Assembly (NCBI GenBank): GCA_040235505.1
Contig: JBECKW010000102.1
Location: forward strand, 1-24,220
From: JBECKW01 sp040235505
Lineage (GTDB): Bacteria; Desulfobacterota; Desulfobacteria; Desulfobacterales; JAFDDL01
DNA length: 24,220 bases
Reading direction: 5' to 3'
The notes under the pieces: model-generated
Seen by the model: only the letters and a program-made list of their open reading frames with translations
Told to the model about the DNA's origin: nothing
Databases searched by the model: none
Translations under genes and position numbers: made by a program
In this document: positions 1 through 9,200 of the stretch, in pieces
Position numbering within the stretch: the first letter of the stretch is position 1
Layout: every line of letters starts with the position of its first letter

Positions 1-1717
1 AGTCCGGCATCGAATGGCACCGGTTGCAGCTTACCAGTTCACCCTTGGCCAGATCGTTTGCATCATCCACATTGAAGGTACGTGCAGTGGCCACCTTGGA
101 AAGGGGCGTGCCGAGAAGGTCCCGGCCGTGGCATCGCTGACAGCTCGTCGGATCGTTATTGTAATAGTTTCCATGCTTTCCATTTACCCAGCGGCTGTCG
201 TTGACATTGTGAAGTCCGTGGGGGCCGTCCATCGTGAGGCCCAGGGTGTCGTTGATGTGGCAGGCGGTGCATTCCATGATTTTTCCGGGGTACCCCTGAA
301 TTTCGTTGGCGGCCACATTATCGTTGGCATCGGCCGTTTGGTTGGGCCAGATCGCATGGGGACTGCCGTGGCAACCTTCGCACAGGATACCGCCGTGGCC
401 CTTGCTGAAGCGGTAGAGGGTATTCGCGTTTTCGGCAAAGCGTGTGTTGGAGGCCAGCAGCGGCGAGGCGGCGTAATCATTGGTCTTATATGCCTGAGCC
501 AGCCTGAACGGATATGCGCTGTCCTGGACCACCAGACCCGTTCCCGTCAGATATTCCACCGCATCGCCCGTATGACAGGACTGGCAGCGAGGCAAATCCT
601 GCCACGGCCGCCGCGGAAAGCCGTCGTTTTTACCATCGATGCTTCCATTGACCTTTAGGTTGTACTCGGCGCCCACCGCGAGCATGCCGCCGTGACAGTC
701 GATGCAATCCATTCCTCCGGTGGCCATGGCACCCCGGAGACATTGGGTGGTCTGGCCGGGATGGCATTTATAGCATGAGGAAATATCGTCGGGCAGAAGC
801 TTGCTGGCGCTATCTGTCAGTATTTTGCCGTGGTAATTGTGAATGGCCCGGGAAAAGTTGGTTTTTCCCACCTGGGCGGCGGTGGGGCCGACGCCATTCA
901 GATCCAGAGCCCGGGAATAATGGCAGTGGGCGCATAAGACAGGCGTGCTGTGGGAAAGATTCGTTGATTCCAGCGCGTCGTGAAGCCGAAGGATATTCTT
1001 TTTGCTTTGCACTTCCACGTCCGTATCGGTTGCCCAGATGATGCCCATACCGGAAGCCCCAATCTCGCCGGTGGCATGACAGCTCCGGCAGTCGGTTTCC
1101 GCGGCCACCGGCACGACGACATCCGTATATCCCAGGGTGCTTCCGCTTGAAGCATCATCGGCTGAAATGCGCATCAGCGGGTACGGGTTATCGACCAATG
1201 CATCGTCTTTCGGCGTGATGGGGATTCCATCGGCGGTGAACCACTCATATGTGGTATCGTAATCAAAGGCCTGGGCGCCGGGTGTGGGCGAATCCTGGGG
1301 CATATAGAGGCCGGTAAGGCCTTCTCCCTCCGCCAGACTGGTTGAATAGAGGCGGTCGGCATAATCCCAGAAATCGGTTTTGCCGATGCTGTAGCTGTTG
1401 ATGGAGGCCGCTTCGTCGATCGTCGCATCATAGGTCACCGACACGTCCGCATCATCCAGAATGACCGGGTTGCCGTAGGTATCATGCCCGACCACCTGGG
1501 CATGGACAACATTGAAGGGCGGCAGAATTGAAAAAACGCTGAATTCACGGTCGATGCAATGCATTCCCAGATCGTTGGCGGCCAACACAACGAAATTTTC
1601 GGTGGTTTGTCCGCCGTTCGTCCCGCTGTTATCGGTATTTCCGGTATTTCCGCCACTGCAGGCGCTCATCATGGTCATCATTGCGGCGCTGATCCAAACT
1701 ATAGCCTGCTTCTTCAT
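1..1717 (-). CDS. Multihaem c-type cytochrome lipoprotein (3' end beyond window)
   Basis: An open frame of 572 codons runs from ATG 1717 off the left edge, so the C-terminus is missing. GGGGG at 1722-1726 is a plausible ribosome binding site. The N-terminus is a lipoprotein signal (MKKQAIVWISAAMMTMMSAC) with the lipid-modified cysteine at residue 20, followed by a Gly/Asn/Thr-rich linker. Residues about 40-205 form a haem-free domain beginning NDLGMHCIDREFSVFS, a pattern I recall from other deltaproteobacterial cytochromes. Nine in-frame CxxCH haem sites follow at residues 210, 262, 315, 338, 378, 446, 483, 526 and 564 (CRSCH, CAHCH, CYKCH, CIDCH, CQSCH, CEGCH, CTACH, CQRCH, CNRCH). The protein is probably anchored to a membrane on the periplasmic side or outside the cell and passes electrons. 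Its partner and electron acceptor cannot be read from this window. Confidence 0.9.
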   Translation of the reverse strand, partial: MKKQAIVWISAAMMTMMSACSGGNTGNTDNSGTNGGQTTENFVVLAANDLGMHCIDREFSVFSILPPFNVVHAQVVGHDTYGNPVILDDADVSVTYDATIDEAASINSYSIGKTDFWDYADRLYSTSLAEGEGLTGLYMPQDSPTPGAQAFDYDTTYEWFTADGIPITPKDDALVDNPYPLMRISADDASSGSTLGYTDVVVPVAAETDCRSCHATGEIGASGMGIIWATDTDVEVQSKKNILRLHDALESTNLSHSTPVLCAHCHYSRALDLNGVGPTAAQVGKTNFSRAIHNYHGKILTDSASKLLPDDISSCYKCHPGQTTQCLRGAMATGGMDCIDCHGGMLAVGAEYNLKVNGSIDGKNDGFPRRPWQDLPRCQSCHTGDAVEYLTGTGLVVQDSAYPFRLAQAYKTNDYAASPLLASNTRFAENANTLYRFSKGHGGILCEGCHGSPHAIWPNQTADANDNVAANEIQGYPGKIMECTACHINDTLGLTMDGPHGLHNVNDSRWVNGKHGNYYNNDPTSCQRCHGRDLLGTPLSKVATARTFNVDDANDLAKGELVSCNRCHSMPD

Positions 1718-2030
1718 AAATCCCCCGTTTTTCAGTTTAAGCTTTCCTAATAGTTAAAAATAAAATACCGAGCCATTTCAAGTCAAGCACACAGGCGTGA
1801 GGATCGGTGTGAAAGCACCATGGGCGCCCATTTCCCGCAACGGTCAGAATTCATTTGACATGGTTGGCCCGTCCGGGTAGGTCTCAAAAGTCCCCTGGGG
1901 AGAACGCCGGATAGAGGTGCAAGCACGCAAGTCGCCGATGGTGTTTCCTTGCCGGTTTCGATCCTTAAACTTATGGAAGGATATATCAAGATTCCTATCC
2001 ATGAGAAATAAAGGTGAACGCTTTTAAAAA
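1718..2030. other. Divergent spacer rich in small inverted repeats
   Basis: This 313-bp spacer lies between two divergently transcribed genes and must hold both promoters, but I see no convincing -35/-10 pair. It contains several dyads: GGTG/CACC at 1806-1819, the perfect 12-bp palindrome ATGGGCGCCCAT at 1820-1831, CCCG/CGGG at 1868-1877, and TCCCCTGGGGA at 1891-1901. GCAAG copies near 1919 and 1926 could pair with CTTGC near 1949. The density suggests a structured RNA, a leader or a small non-autonomous repeat. I could not match it to a riboswitch class that I know. Confidence 0.35.
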
Positions 2031-2780
2031 ATGCATTGTCCGAAATGTAACTTCGACCAAAACCCGGGGAATACCGAGTGCGAAAGATGCGGCGTAATTT
2101 TCGCCAAATTCCGTGCCGCCGCCCACAATAATACCCGGAAAGACGGTTCTCCAGAAATATCCTTCCCATCGAATGATACCAATGGTTCCATTTCATTTTC
2201 CGATATTCTCTTTACCGCCAGGCCGGACGACAACCGGATATATTTCTACGGAAGACTGGCAATCCTTATCTTTTTAGCGGGCTGGGCAGTCAGGTTCATT
2301 ACTTCTCCGATTGCCTCTAATTACCCTGGCAATTCTTTCATGCACCTCGTGAATCTTCCGTTTCATGAGGCCGGCCATATCGTGTTCAGACCCTTCGGAG
2401 CGTTGATTACTTCTTTGGGCGGAACGATCGGACAACTCTTGATGCCGCTGATCTGTCTTTCTGTTTTCCTGTTTAAAACAAGGGACCCTTTTGGCGCTTC
2501 CGTCGCCTTGTGGTGGTTCGGCCAGAACCTGTTTGATATCTCTCCCTACGTTAATGACGCACGATCGCTCAGTCTGCCCCTTGTTGGAGGTAATTTTGGC
2601 TATTCGTCACCTTACGGGTTCCATGACTGGGAATACATTCTCACGGAGACCGGACTGCTTCAATACGACCATTTCCTGGCCAAGTCGTGTGTGGTTATCG
2701 GAACGCTTATTTTTATGGCTTCCATCCTGTGGGGTGGTTTCGTTCTGTATGTCCAATGGAGAAGACGAGCGAACAGGTAG
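2031..2780 (+). CDS. Zinc-ribbon membrane protein with HExxH motif (M50-like)
   Basis: The 249-residue protein starts with a zinc ribbon (C3, C6, C17, C20; MHCPKC then CERCG), then a polar linker of about 40 residues. The rest is membrane-embedded, with hydrophobic segments near residues 72-92, 124-148, 155-172 and 216-241. HEAGH at 112-116 is an HExxH metal site just before a hydrophobic stretch with GGTIGQLLMPL, as in M50-type intramembrane metalloproteases. A clear second M50 metal ligand motif was not found; DISPYVND near 169-176 might supply it. The start is ATG 2031, which keeps the ribbon complete; AAGGTGA at 2011-2017 is a rather distant ribosome binding site. Function is unknown. An active intramembrane protease and a catalytically dead relative are both possible. 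Confidence 0.75.
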   Translation: MHCPKCNFDQNPGNTECERCGVIFAKFRAAAHNNTRKDGSPEISFPSNDTNGSISFSDILFTARPDDNRIYFYGRLAILIFLAGWAVRFITSPIASNYPGNSFMHLVNLPFHEAGHIVFRPFGALITSLGGTIGQLLMPLICLSVFLFKTRDPFGASVALWWFGQNLFDISPYVNDARSLSLPLVGGNFGYSSPYGFHDWEYILTETGLLQYDHFLAKSCVVIGTLIFMASILWGGFVLYVQWRRRANR

Positions 2781-2983
2781 CGGAAGCAACTACCCCCCCC
2801 CGCCGGGCCGGGAGAAGATGAAGCATGGAGGGTCTGAATTATTCGAACGTCCTGTTGTCCATTGCAGAGAAACTTGATATAAAGTCTGAATGGACAGGCT
2901 AAAGAAAAGCGATCCGGAACCCTTTGAAAACCTTTTAAGAAGTACAGCGTGAGATCGAAATAGCGCTCTGTGAATAAAAAACC
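2781..2983. other. Spacer without recognised gene
   Basis: These 203 bp lie between two co-directional genes. They contain a run of nine C at 2793-2801, just after the upstream stop, and AT-rich sequence before the next gene. No terminator with a T-run, no repeat array and no convincing promoter was seen. Confidence 0.4.
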
Positions 2984-4099
2984 ATGCGGCCCATTATTTT
3001 TCTTTGCATGATATCGCTCCTTATTTTGATTTTCCCACCGCGACCGGCTCAAGGCCAGGAAACCAAAGATGTGCTGCTTTCCGCCCTGAAGTTCAAAGCG
3101 CCGATGACGCTCTGCGGGGAAACGGTTCCACTGGATGATAGGCAGGTGGTGGAACGGTTCGAAAAGGAGATGCTCGTGACCCTGGGGAATCGTCCCCAGG
3201 TGATCCTCTGGCTCAAACGATCCACCCGGTATTTCCCTTTCATTGAAAAGATGCTCAGGGATGAGGGAATTCCGGACGATATCAAATATCTGGCGGTTGC
3301 CGAAAGTGCTCTCAGACTCCAAGTCGGATCCAGCAAGGGTGCCATGGGAGTCTGGCAGCTCCTCCCCCAGACCGCCCGAAAATACGGACTTGTGGTGGAC
3401 GGCCGGTACGATGAGCGGCGCAATATTTACCTGAGCACGCCGGCGGCACTGGCTTACCTGAAGGATTTGTACACCGAGTTCGGTTCCTGGACGCTGGCCC
3501 TTGCGGCGTACAATATGGGGGAGGAAGGTCTGGAAGCCGAGATTATGGAGCAGGAGACCCGTGACTATTACCGGCTTTATCTGTACACCGAAACCCAGCG
3601 TTTCGTCTTTCGCATTCTGGCCATCAAACGAATTTTTGAGGCGCCCGGACGATACGGATTTAATCTTTCCCCGGAGGATTTTTATCCCCCGGAGACCTTT
3701 AAAACCGTTGAGGTGACGGCAACCGGAGATCTTCCCCTTCGCCTGATTGCAAGCGCCGCGGGAACGGACTTTCTGACCATCAAGGAATTGAACCCCGAGG
3801 TGCGGGGGCACTACCTTGCCCCGGGCAGCCGTCGGATCAATATCCCGGAGGGGGGAAAGGATGGGTTTCAGAAACGTCTTGCGGCGTTGATCGAAGCGGA
3901 AGACAGCAATTCGAAAAACCGGATTTATGTCGTCAAAGAAGGGGACAACCTTTCGGTCATCGCGGAAAAATTCCAGGTGCCCCTGGCGGCGCTGCTTATC
4001 TGGAACCGGATCGGTACCGACAAGGTGATCCATCCCGGAGAACAGTTGGTGATAGCCCCGCCCCAGGATGAAAAAAGCAGCCCCGACGACATCGACTAA
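2984..4099 (+). CDS. MltD-like membrane-bound lytic murein transglycosylase with one LysM
   Basis: The 371-residue exported enzyme should cleave the MurNAc-GlcNAc bond of peptidoglycan in the periplasm, forming 1,6-anhydro ends. It has an N-terminal hydrophobic signal (residues 1-24, ending PAQGQ). The SLT/goose-lysozyme-type catalytic domain spans about residues 75-215: YLAVAESALR with catalytic Glu107, then GAMGVWQLLPQTARKYG, then LALAAYNMG near 171-179. A linker leads to one C-terminal LysM peptidoglycan-binding repeat (about 312-357, IYVVKEGDNLSVIAEKF). E. coli MltD carries more LysM units, so this is a shorter relative. There is no obvious Shine-Dalgarno sequence before ATG 2984, but the signal peptide supports this start. 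The signal has no lipobox, so membrane anchoring is not shown. Confidence 0.9.
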   Translation: MRPIIFLCMISLLILIFPPRPAQGQETKDVLLSALKFKAPMTLCGETVPLDDRQVVERFEKEMLVTLGNRPQVILWLKRSTRYFPFIEKMLRDEGIPDDIKYLAVAESALRLQVGSSKGAMGVWQLLPQTARKYGLVVDGRYDERRNIYLSTPAALAYLKDLYTEFGSWTLALAAYNMGEEGLEAEIMEQETRDYYRLYLYTETQRFVFRILAIKRIFEAPGRYGFNLSPEDFYPPETFKTVEVTATGDLPLRLIASAAGTDFLTIKELNPEVRGHYLAPGSRRINIPEGGKDGFQKRLAALIEAEDSNSKNRIYVVKEGDNLSVIAEKFQVPLAALLIWNRIGTDKVIHPGEQLVIAPPQDEKSSPDDID

Positions 4100-4252
4100 A
4101 GGCGCCGGAAGGAAATAGCGGCTTCAGGATCGTTCCATCGAAATGCCCATGATACTGAAGAGTTATCGGGAATAAATGCCCCCGAACTTTATTTTAAAGG
4201 CGTATTGGTATATATTGTTGCTCAGCTGGATTTTTTAAATTCGTAGTATTCA

Positions 4253-4278
4253 CAATTTTCCGGGAAAGCCCGGGATTG
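4253..4278 (+). promoter_or_regulatory. Hairpin in leader of the HAD gene
   Basis: CCGGG (4260-4264) and CCCGG (4269-4273) form a stem around the loop AAAG. CAAT (4253-4256) and ATTG (4275-4278) can extend it across a small internal bulge. It lies 26 bp upstream of the GTG start and has no T-run, so it is not a typical terminator. A role in translation or mRNA stability is a guess. Confidence 0.35.
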
Positions 4279-4303
4279 TCATCATAAGACCGAAGGATGC
4301 AGT

Positions 4304-4939
4304 GTGCGGAAATACAAGCTGATAATTTTCGATTTTGATGGAACGCTTGCCGATTCTTTCAGATGGTTCATCAATACTATCAACCTGGTTGCAAAGCAGT
4401 TTCGCTTCAAGCCCCTGGATTTGAAACGCATAGAAGAGTTTCGGGGCTGCAGCGCGCGCCAGATGATGAACCATGCAGAACTGCCCATGTGGAAACTTCC
4501 CCGGGTGAGCCGAGAAATGCGCCGGCTCATGACCGAACGGATCGAAGAAATTCGGTTGTTCGAAGGTGTCGGTGCGGTTTTGAAAAGCCTCGATGCCGCG
4601 AGGGTACATATGGCGGTTGTGACGTCCAACGCCAAAGAGAACGTTCTCCGAGTCCTGGGAGCGGACAATGCCGCCCTGATCGGACATTTTGGCTGCGGGG
4701 CATCACTTTTCGGAAAGCGGAACAAGATCAGGGCGGCTGTGAAAGCCATCGGTGTATCGCTCGAGGACGTGCTGTGCGTCGGAGACGAGATCCGGGATGC
4801 CGAAATGGCCGCCTCCCTGGGAGTTGATTTTGCCGGTGTTTCCTGGGGATATACAAATCCGGAAGTGCTTCAACGATACTCCAAAATTCCTGTTCTGCAG
4901 CAGATGCGAGATATTCTATCCATGGTGTTTGTTTCATAG
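4304..4939 (+). CDS. HAD-superfamily hydrolase, phosphoglycolate phosphatase-like
   Basis: The 211-residue soluble protein carries the HAD motifs. Motif I is IIFDFDGTLADS with nucleophile Asp10 and acid Asp12. A helical cap follows (about 20-85). Motif II is the VVTSNAKE region near 104-111. A lysine lies in the KRNKIRAAV segment, and motif IV is CVGDEIRDAEMAASLGV. This layout is that of Gph-type phosphatases acting on small phosphorylated metabolites; the substrate cannot be told. The start is GTG 4304, with GAAGGA (4292-4297) at good spacing; an in-frame ATG before motif I is absent. It stands alone, with 204 bp upstream and 95 bp downstream. Confidence 0.85.
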   Translation: MRKYKLIIFDFDGTLADSFRWFINTINLVAKQFRFKPLDLKRIEEFRGCSARQMMNHAELPMWKLPRVSREMRRLMTERIEEIRLFEGVGAVLKSLDAARVHMAVVTSNAKENVLRVLGADNAALIGHFGCGASLFGKRNKIRAAVKAIGVSLEDVLCVGDEIRDAEMAASLGVDFAGVSWGYTNPEVLQRYSKIPVLQQMRDILSMVFVS

Positions 4940-5034
4940 CGCAGCCCGGAGGTTCAGAAAATAAGTTTCGTTAAGCCGTAGGGATCAAAACCTTAGCACG
5001 TCATTCGCATGGCGAGAAGGAGGGTAGGATACCG

Positions 5035-6195
5035 ATGGATATGCGACGAATTTTCAACAGCCAAAGCGAAGCAAATGTCGAAGAGGAAGTTCCTTTCTTT
5101 CACAACAAGCCGGCCAGGTCCATGACCAAACGGATCAGAAACTTCACCCAGGCCTATCAAAGCTGGTTTCTCCCATACCTGCGGTATCGCGTCACCACCA
5201 GCACGTTTCAGCCGCTTTTGTCCTTTCTGTATACGGATCTTAACTGCAACCTGAATTGTTCCTACTGCTTCAGCCGGGGGCGCAACATCCCGGGCATGCC
5301 CATGGAAATGGCCCGGGACGCCGTGAACTGGCTCCAGGGTCAGGGATGCCGGGTGCTGGCCTATATGGGCGGAGAACCTCTGGTGCGTCCGGATTTCATT
5401 ATCGAACTGACCCGGTATGCGGTCGAAAAAGGGTTTTTCGTATATCTGCCCACCAACGGCATTCTCATGGACGAGGCCTTTGTGGATGAAATCGGCCGGG
5501 CCGGCGTCGCCACCATCAATCTCGCGGTGGATTGCCTGGAACCCCGGGCCGGGCTCGTGAAGGCTTTCAGCCGCATTGAGCGCCAGTTTGAATATCTGGT
5601 GGAGAGGGAAAAGCACTACGGTTACATCACTTTCCTGAACATCAACATCACCCGGGACAATATCGATGATGTCAAAGCCCTGACTGAGATCGCCCATCGG
5701 CACGGTATCGCCACCGATTATCATATCAATGAACCGCCCCTGGTGACCTACGAGAATTATGCCAATCAGGCCCGGGGGGGATGGATTACCCATAGCGAGG
5801 AAGATGCCGTCGACACGCTGATCGACTGGTTGATCGAAAAAAACCGGCAGCGCTATACCATGGTCAACTCCGTGGCCCACCTGCAGGCCATGAAATCCTT
5901 TATCCGCCATCAACTGCCGCCATGGCACTGCCGTGCCGGTGAACTGTCCATGGTGATTCGCCTGGACGGCTCTTTTTCGCCGTGCTTCGAGATGTATGGG
6001 GGAAAAGAGGATTGGGGAGATCTTTATGCGGGTGAGAAATTCGATCCGCTCAGGCTGGCGCAGATGAAACAGGAGTGCAGCCAGAGATGCCTCTCCACCT
6101 GCAATTTCCAGGTGTGTCATTATTCCGGCTCCATACGGCATGTTTTCCAGTGGTTGGCAAAACATGCGTCGGCGCATATGTTCGGGGTGTCCTGA
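5035..6195 (+). CDS. Radical SAM protein with SPASM-like C-terminal cysteine cluster
   Basis: The 386-residue enzyme binds a [4Fe-4S] cluster through C71, C75 and C78 (CNLNCSYC) and SAM through MGGEP near 111-115. These are the hallmarks of enzymes that generate a 5'-deoxyadenosyl radical. The C-terminal part has further cysteines at 299, 317, 348, 352, 356 and 361, arranged like a SPASM/twitch domain that holds auxiliary iron-sulfur clusters. Such proteins mature peptides or enzymes or modify small molecules. No short precursor peptide gene was seen in the flanking 95-bp and 94-bp gaps, so the substrate is unknown. Start ATG 5035 has a strong ribosome binding site (GAAGGAGGG, 5016-5024). A nonamer repeat array begins right at the stop codon. 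Confidence 0.88.
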   Translation: MDMRRIFNSQSEANVEEEVPFFHNKPARSMTKRIRNFTQAYQSWFLPYLRYRVTTSTFQPLLSFLYTDLNCNLNCSYCFSRGRNIPGMPMEMARDAVNWLQGQGCRVLAYMGGEPLVRPDFIIELTRYAVEKGFFVYLPTNGILMDEAFVDEIGRAGVATINLAVDCLEPRAGLVKAFSRIERQFEYLVEREKHYGYITFLNINITRDNIDDVKALTEIAHRHGIATDYHINEPPLVTYENYANQARGGWITHSEEDAVDTLIDWLIEKNRQRYTMVNSVAHLQAMKSFIRHQLPPWHCRAGELSMVIRLDGSFSPCFEMYGGKEDWGDLYAGEKFDPLRLAQMKQECSQRCLSTCNFQVCHYSGSIRHVFQWLAKHASAHMFGVS

Positions 6196-6275
6196 ACTGC
6201 GAGGGCCTAAACTGCGAGTGCATAGAGTGCCTAAAGTGCGCTAGAGTGCCTAGAGTTGAGGTGCTCCACCGATTT
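6195..6275 (+). repeat. Nonamer repeat element, copy 1
   Basis: Two 15-bp units (AACTGCGAGGGCCTA, AACTGCGAGTGCATA) lead into 9-bp units GAGTGCCTA, AAGTGCGCTA (10 bp) and GAGTGCCTA, then GAGTTGAGG and a tail ending CCGATTT. It begins at the last base of the radical SAM stop codon. The core and tail match copies 2 (17624-17687) and 3 (21345-21408, opposite strand). Confidence 0.85.
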
Positions 6276-6289
6276 GGGAAGGAGGGGGG

Positions 6290-9200
6290 TCAGCCCGCCT
6301 TTGACCTCTGACCCCTGACTTCTGACCTCCGGCCTCCGGCCACGGCTCCCATCATCCGTTCGTGTAAACGCAAAGCCCGGAGGCAGAAGGCTTCCAGTTT
6401 GGCGTGGATGAGATGCGGGAACGGTGAGCCGTCGCTTTCGATGGCCAGGAACGGCAGGTCGTCAACGTTCGAGAGGATGGACCGGAGACGACCGTTTCCG
6501 CTGGGTATCGATGCCCTGTTTTTCACGGTCATGGTTTCGCTCAGGATCGCTTCGGCGATTCGGCTGGGCATGCATCCGAAGGGCCCGATGCAGATGATGC
6601 CGCAGCAATGATCCGCCACCTGGGTCAGGGAAGTGCCTACGGTGAGGATGGCCTCCCCGGTCAGGCTGGGGGAGATATAGGGTCGGGCGGCATCGATGAT
6701 GCTATCGATATGTTCCGGGTGGGCCGGAACGAGCCCGGAGATGCCCAGCAGGGTGCGGATCCGGTTTTCGAACTGCTTTTTAAAATAGCTTCGGAACCGG
6801 TGTTTGGATTTACGAACCAGCGATAGGGGATTGTCCACAAGATTATGATGAACGAGATAGTCGCAATAGTGGACCCATTCCCCGATGGGCGCGCAGACGG
6901 AGGCGATTCCCCTTTCCGCCAGCCGCTCGGTCAGCCACTGGCGCGAGAGGCCGTCCCTGCGGACAAATATCTCCCCCACCAGCCCCACCACCGGAACCGT
7001 CTCGGGCGGACGTTTTAGGGGGATTTGCCCCAGCCGCCTTCCGGCGGACTCCAGACCTGCCTGAAGCGATTTCCATGACCCCCTTTCGAGAAGTCCCAGC
7101 ACATCCTGCCAGATCCCTTCGAAGGCCGCCAGGGCCCCGGGAACATCTTCGGCGTTTGCAAGGAGCATGGTGCGAATGTCTTCGAGAATGTCGGATATCA
7201 CCAGCCCCCACCAGATCCGCTGCTCGGCCCCACTTTCGAGGCCATGGTAACCGTCCTCGGAATTGAGGGAGAACATGGCCACATCGGGAATACGGTGGCG
7301 CCGAATCAGATCCTCCATGAAAATGGCGTATTGCCCGAAGCGACAGGGTCCCGAAGTGGTGGCCATAAAATAGGCCACGATTTCATCCGGCCGCTTCCTG
7401 TGCCGTAAATAGCTCAGCAGGGTGCCCGTGGTGAGAATCAGCGGCAGGCATTCCTTGCAGGTGGTATGCGCCCGTCCCAGCTTCAACACGTTTTCGTCGG
7501 CGGGCGGGTGGGCCACGGCGTGAAGGCCGCCACTTTTGAAGGCTGCCGCCACCGCTTCGGTGGAAAGCTTTCCCATGGAGGGTACCAGTACGGTGACCCG
7601 GGGATCGTTCAGTGGGATTCTTTTCCCCGAGGCGGTCTCGATCATGGGAATGGTGTTTCGGACCGCGAGCCGGGCCAGGGGAGCTTCCCCTGTGTCCGCC
7701 GGTTCAGATTTCTTCACGGTCTCTCGGCCATAGGCGGAAATGATATCCAGAAAAGCTTCCACCCGGGTTTCCAGTCCGGCATCGGCGGTATGGCTGTCGA
7801 GTTCAAGGGTCAGAGACGGTTTCCGGCCCATGATCTGCCGGAAGTAACCCAGCAGGAAGGAGTCCGGACCGCAGGAGAAATTGGTGACATAGACCCCGAA
7901 GAGGCGCGGGTGTTTTCGTACCAGCCGGGCGGCCTGAAGAATCTGCCGGCCGATTCCCCAGTACATATGCCGCTTGGTGGGCTCGTCTTCAAAGTCCAAT
8001 GCATCGAAGGGAATTACCGGGATGCCCCGGGTGGCGAATTTGCCCGGGATGCCCATGTGGGCCTCGGGGGCGAAGGCATTATAGGCCCGTCCGAAAACCA
8101 CCACCGCCATCTTTCCGGGCGATGCGGAAAGGTCCGCGAGAACCTGCCTGCCTCTGGACTTGAGGGCCTCGGTAAATCGCTTCTGGGCCGCGACCGCTTC
8201 ATCAAAGGCTTTCCGGCCCTGCCGAAAGCCGGCCCCCACCGCCGCCGCAACATCCAGCATCGCCGGCTTAGCCGCCTCCAGACCCTGGGTCATCTCCAGC
8301 AGCGGGGAAAGAAGTCGAGTGCCCTGCCGTTCAAGTGCCTTGATCTCCGGCCCAAACGCCGATTTCAAATAGTACGTTTCCGATTGCACCAGCGGGCACA
8401 GCAGGCTGTTGGGATTCCCGTTGATGCCGGGAACGGACTTGAAATGCGGCAGAAAGAGAAACGGCGGGGCGGGGGAGGCGGTGGTGAGCAGGGTATGAAA
8501 AAAACCGTGGGCCAATTCCCCCGGATAGCAAAAGGCCGCACCGCAGCGGTCCATCCCGGACGGTGAAACCTTCTCCGGCAGGTGTATGGAAAGCCCCAGG
8601 TGTTTGAAAAATGTATCGAAAAACGGGTAATAGGTGTTGATCATATAGCTGCGATTCACCGCGACCCGTCTTCCGGAAGGTTCCCGGGGGGGCGTTTCCG
8701 GGCCGAATACCAGCGTCTGGCGGGCTCTCACCAGATCCTCGGCGGTGCTTTCTTCCCCTTTGTGGTGTCGCAGGTTATAATACCGGTTGCAGGCGCCGCC
8801 AAAGGGGTACTTTTCCCCGTCCAGATGAACCATTGCAATTTCGCACCGGCGGTCGCATCCCTCCCGGCCCCCTTTGCAGGTAAAAGATTTTCCGTAGGTC
8901 ACGGGGCGGTCTGCAAGGGCCTGCAAATTGAAATTTCCGGAGTCCAGGCGTCCTTTCCGAATTCGGTTTTTGGCTTCCAGGGCCGCACCGAAGGCTCCCA
9001 TGAGGCCGGGCTCGGGGGGAACGATGATGGGTTTTCCCACCAGCGCCGCCATGGCCAGGGGAACCGCGCGATTGTAGCACACGCCCCCCTGCATGAAGAT
9101 TTTCCGGCCCACCGGCCGATTTCCTTTGACCCGGTTCGTATAGTTCATGCAAATGGAATAGACGAGTCCGGCCACGATATCTTCGCGTTCCAATCCGTCA

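Noticed and set aside
14..658. Plus-strand frame of 214 codons over the cytochrome gene
   Set aside because: It is antisense to nine in-phase haem motifs, and its translation shows no domain.
2793..2801. Phase-variable poly-C tract
   Set aside because: The nine C lie outside coding sequence after a stop codon, and no promoter was seen that they could modulate.
2660..4033. Minus-strand frame of 457 codons over the lytic transglycosylase
   Set aside because: It is antisense to a gene with a signal peptide, catalytic motif and LysM; the translated sequence has no recognisable fold.
4204..4225. Possible sigma-54 promoter before the HAD gene (TTGGTAT then TTGCTC)
   Set aside because: The GG-to-GC gap is eleven bases and the -24 box is poor.
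6195..6344. CRISPR array
   Set aside because: Units are contiguous and 7-9 bp long, with no spacers of 30-40 bp and no cas genes nearby.
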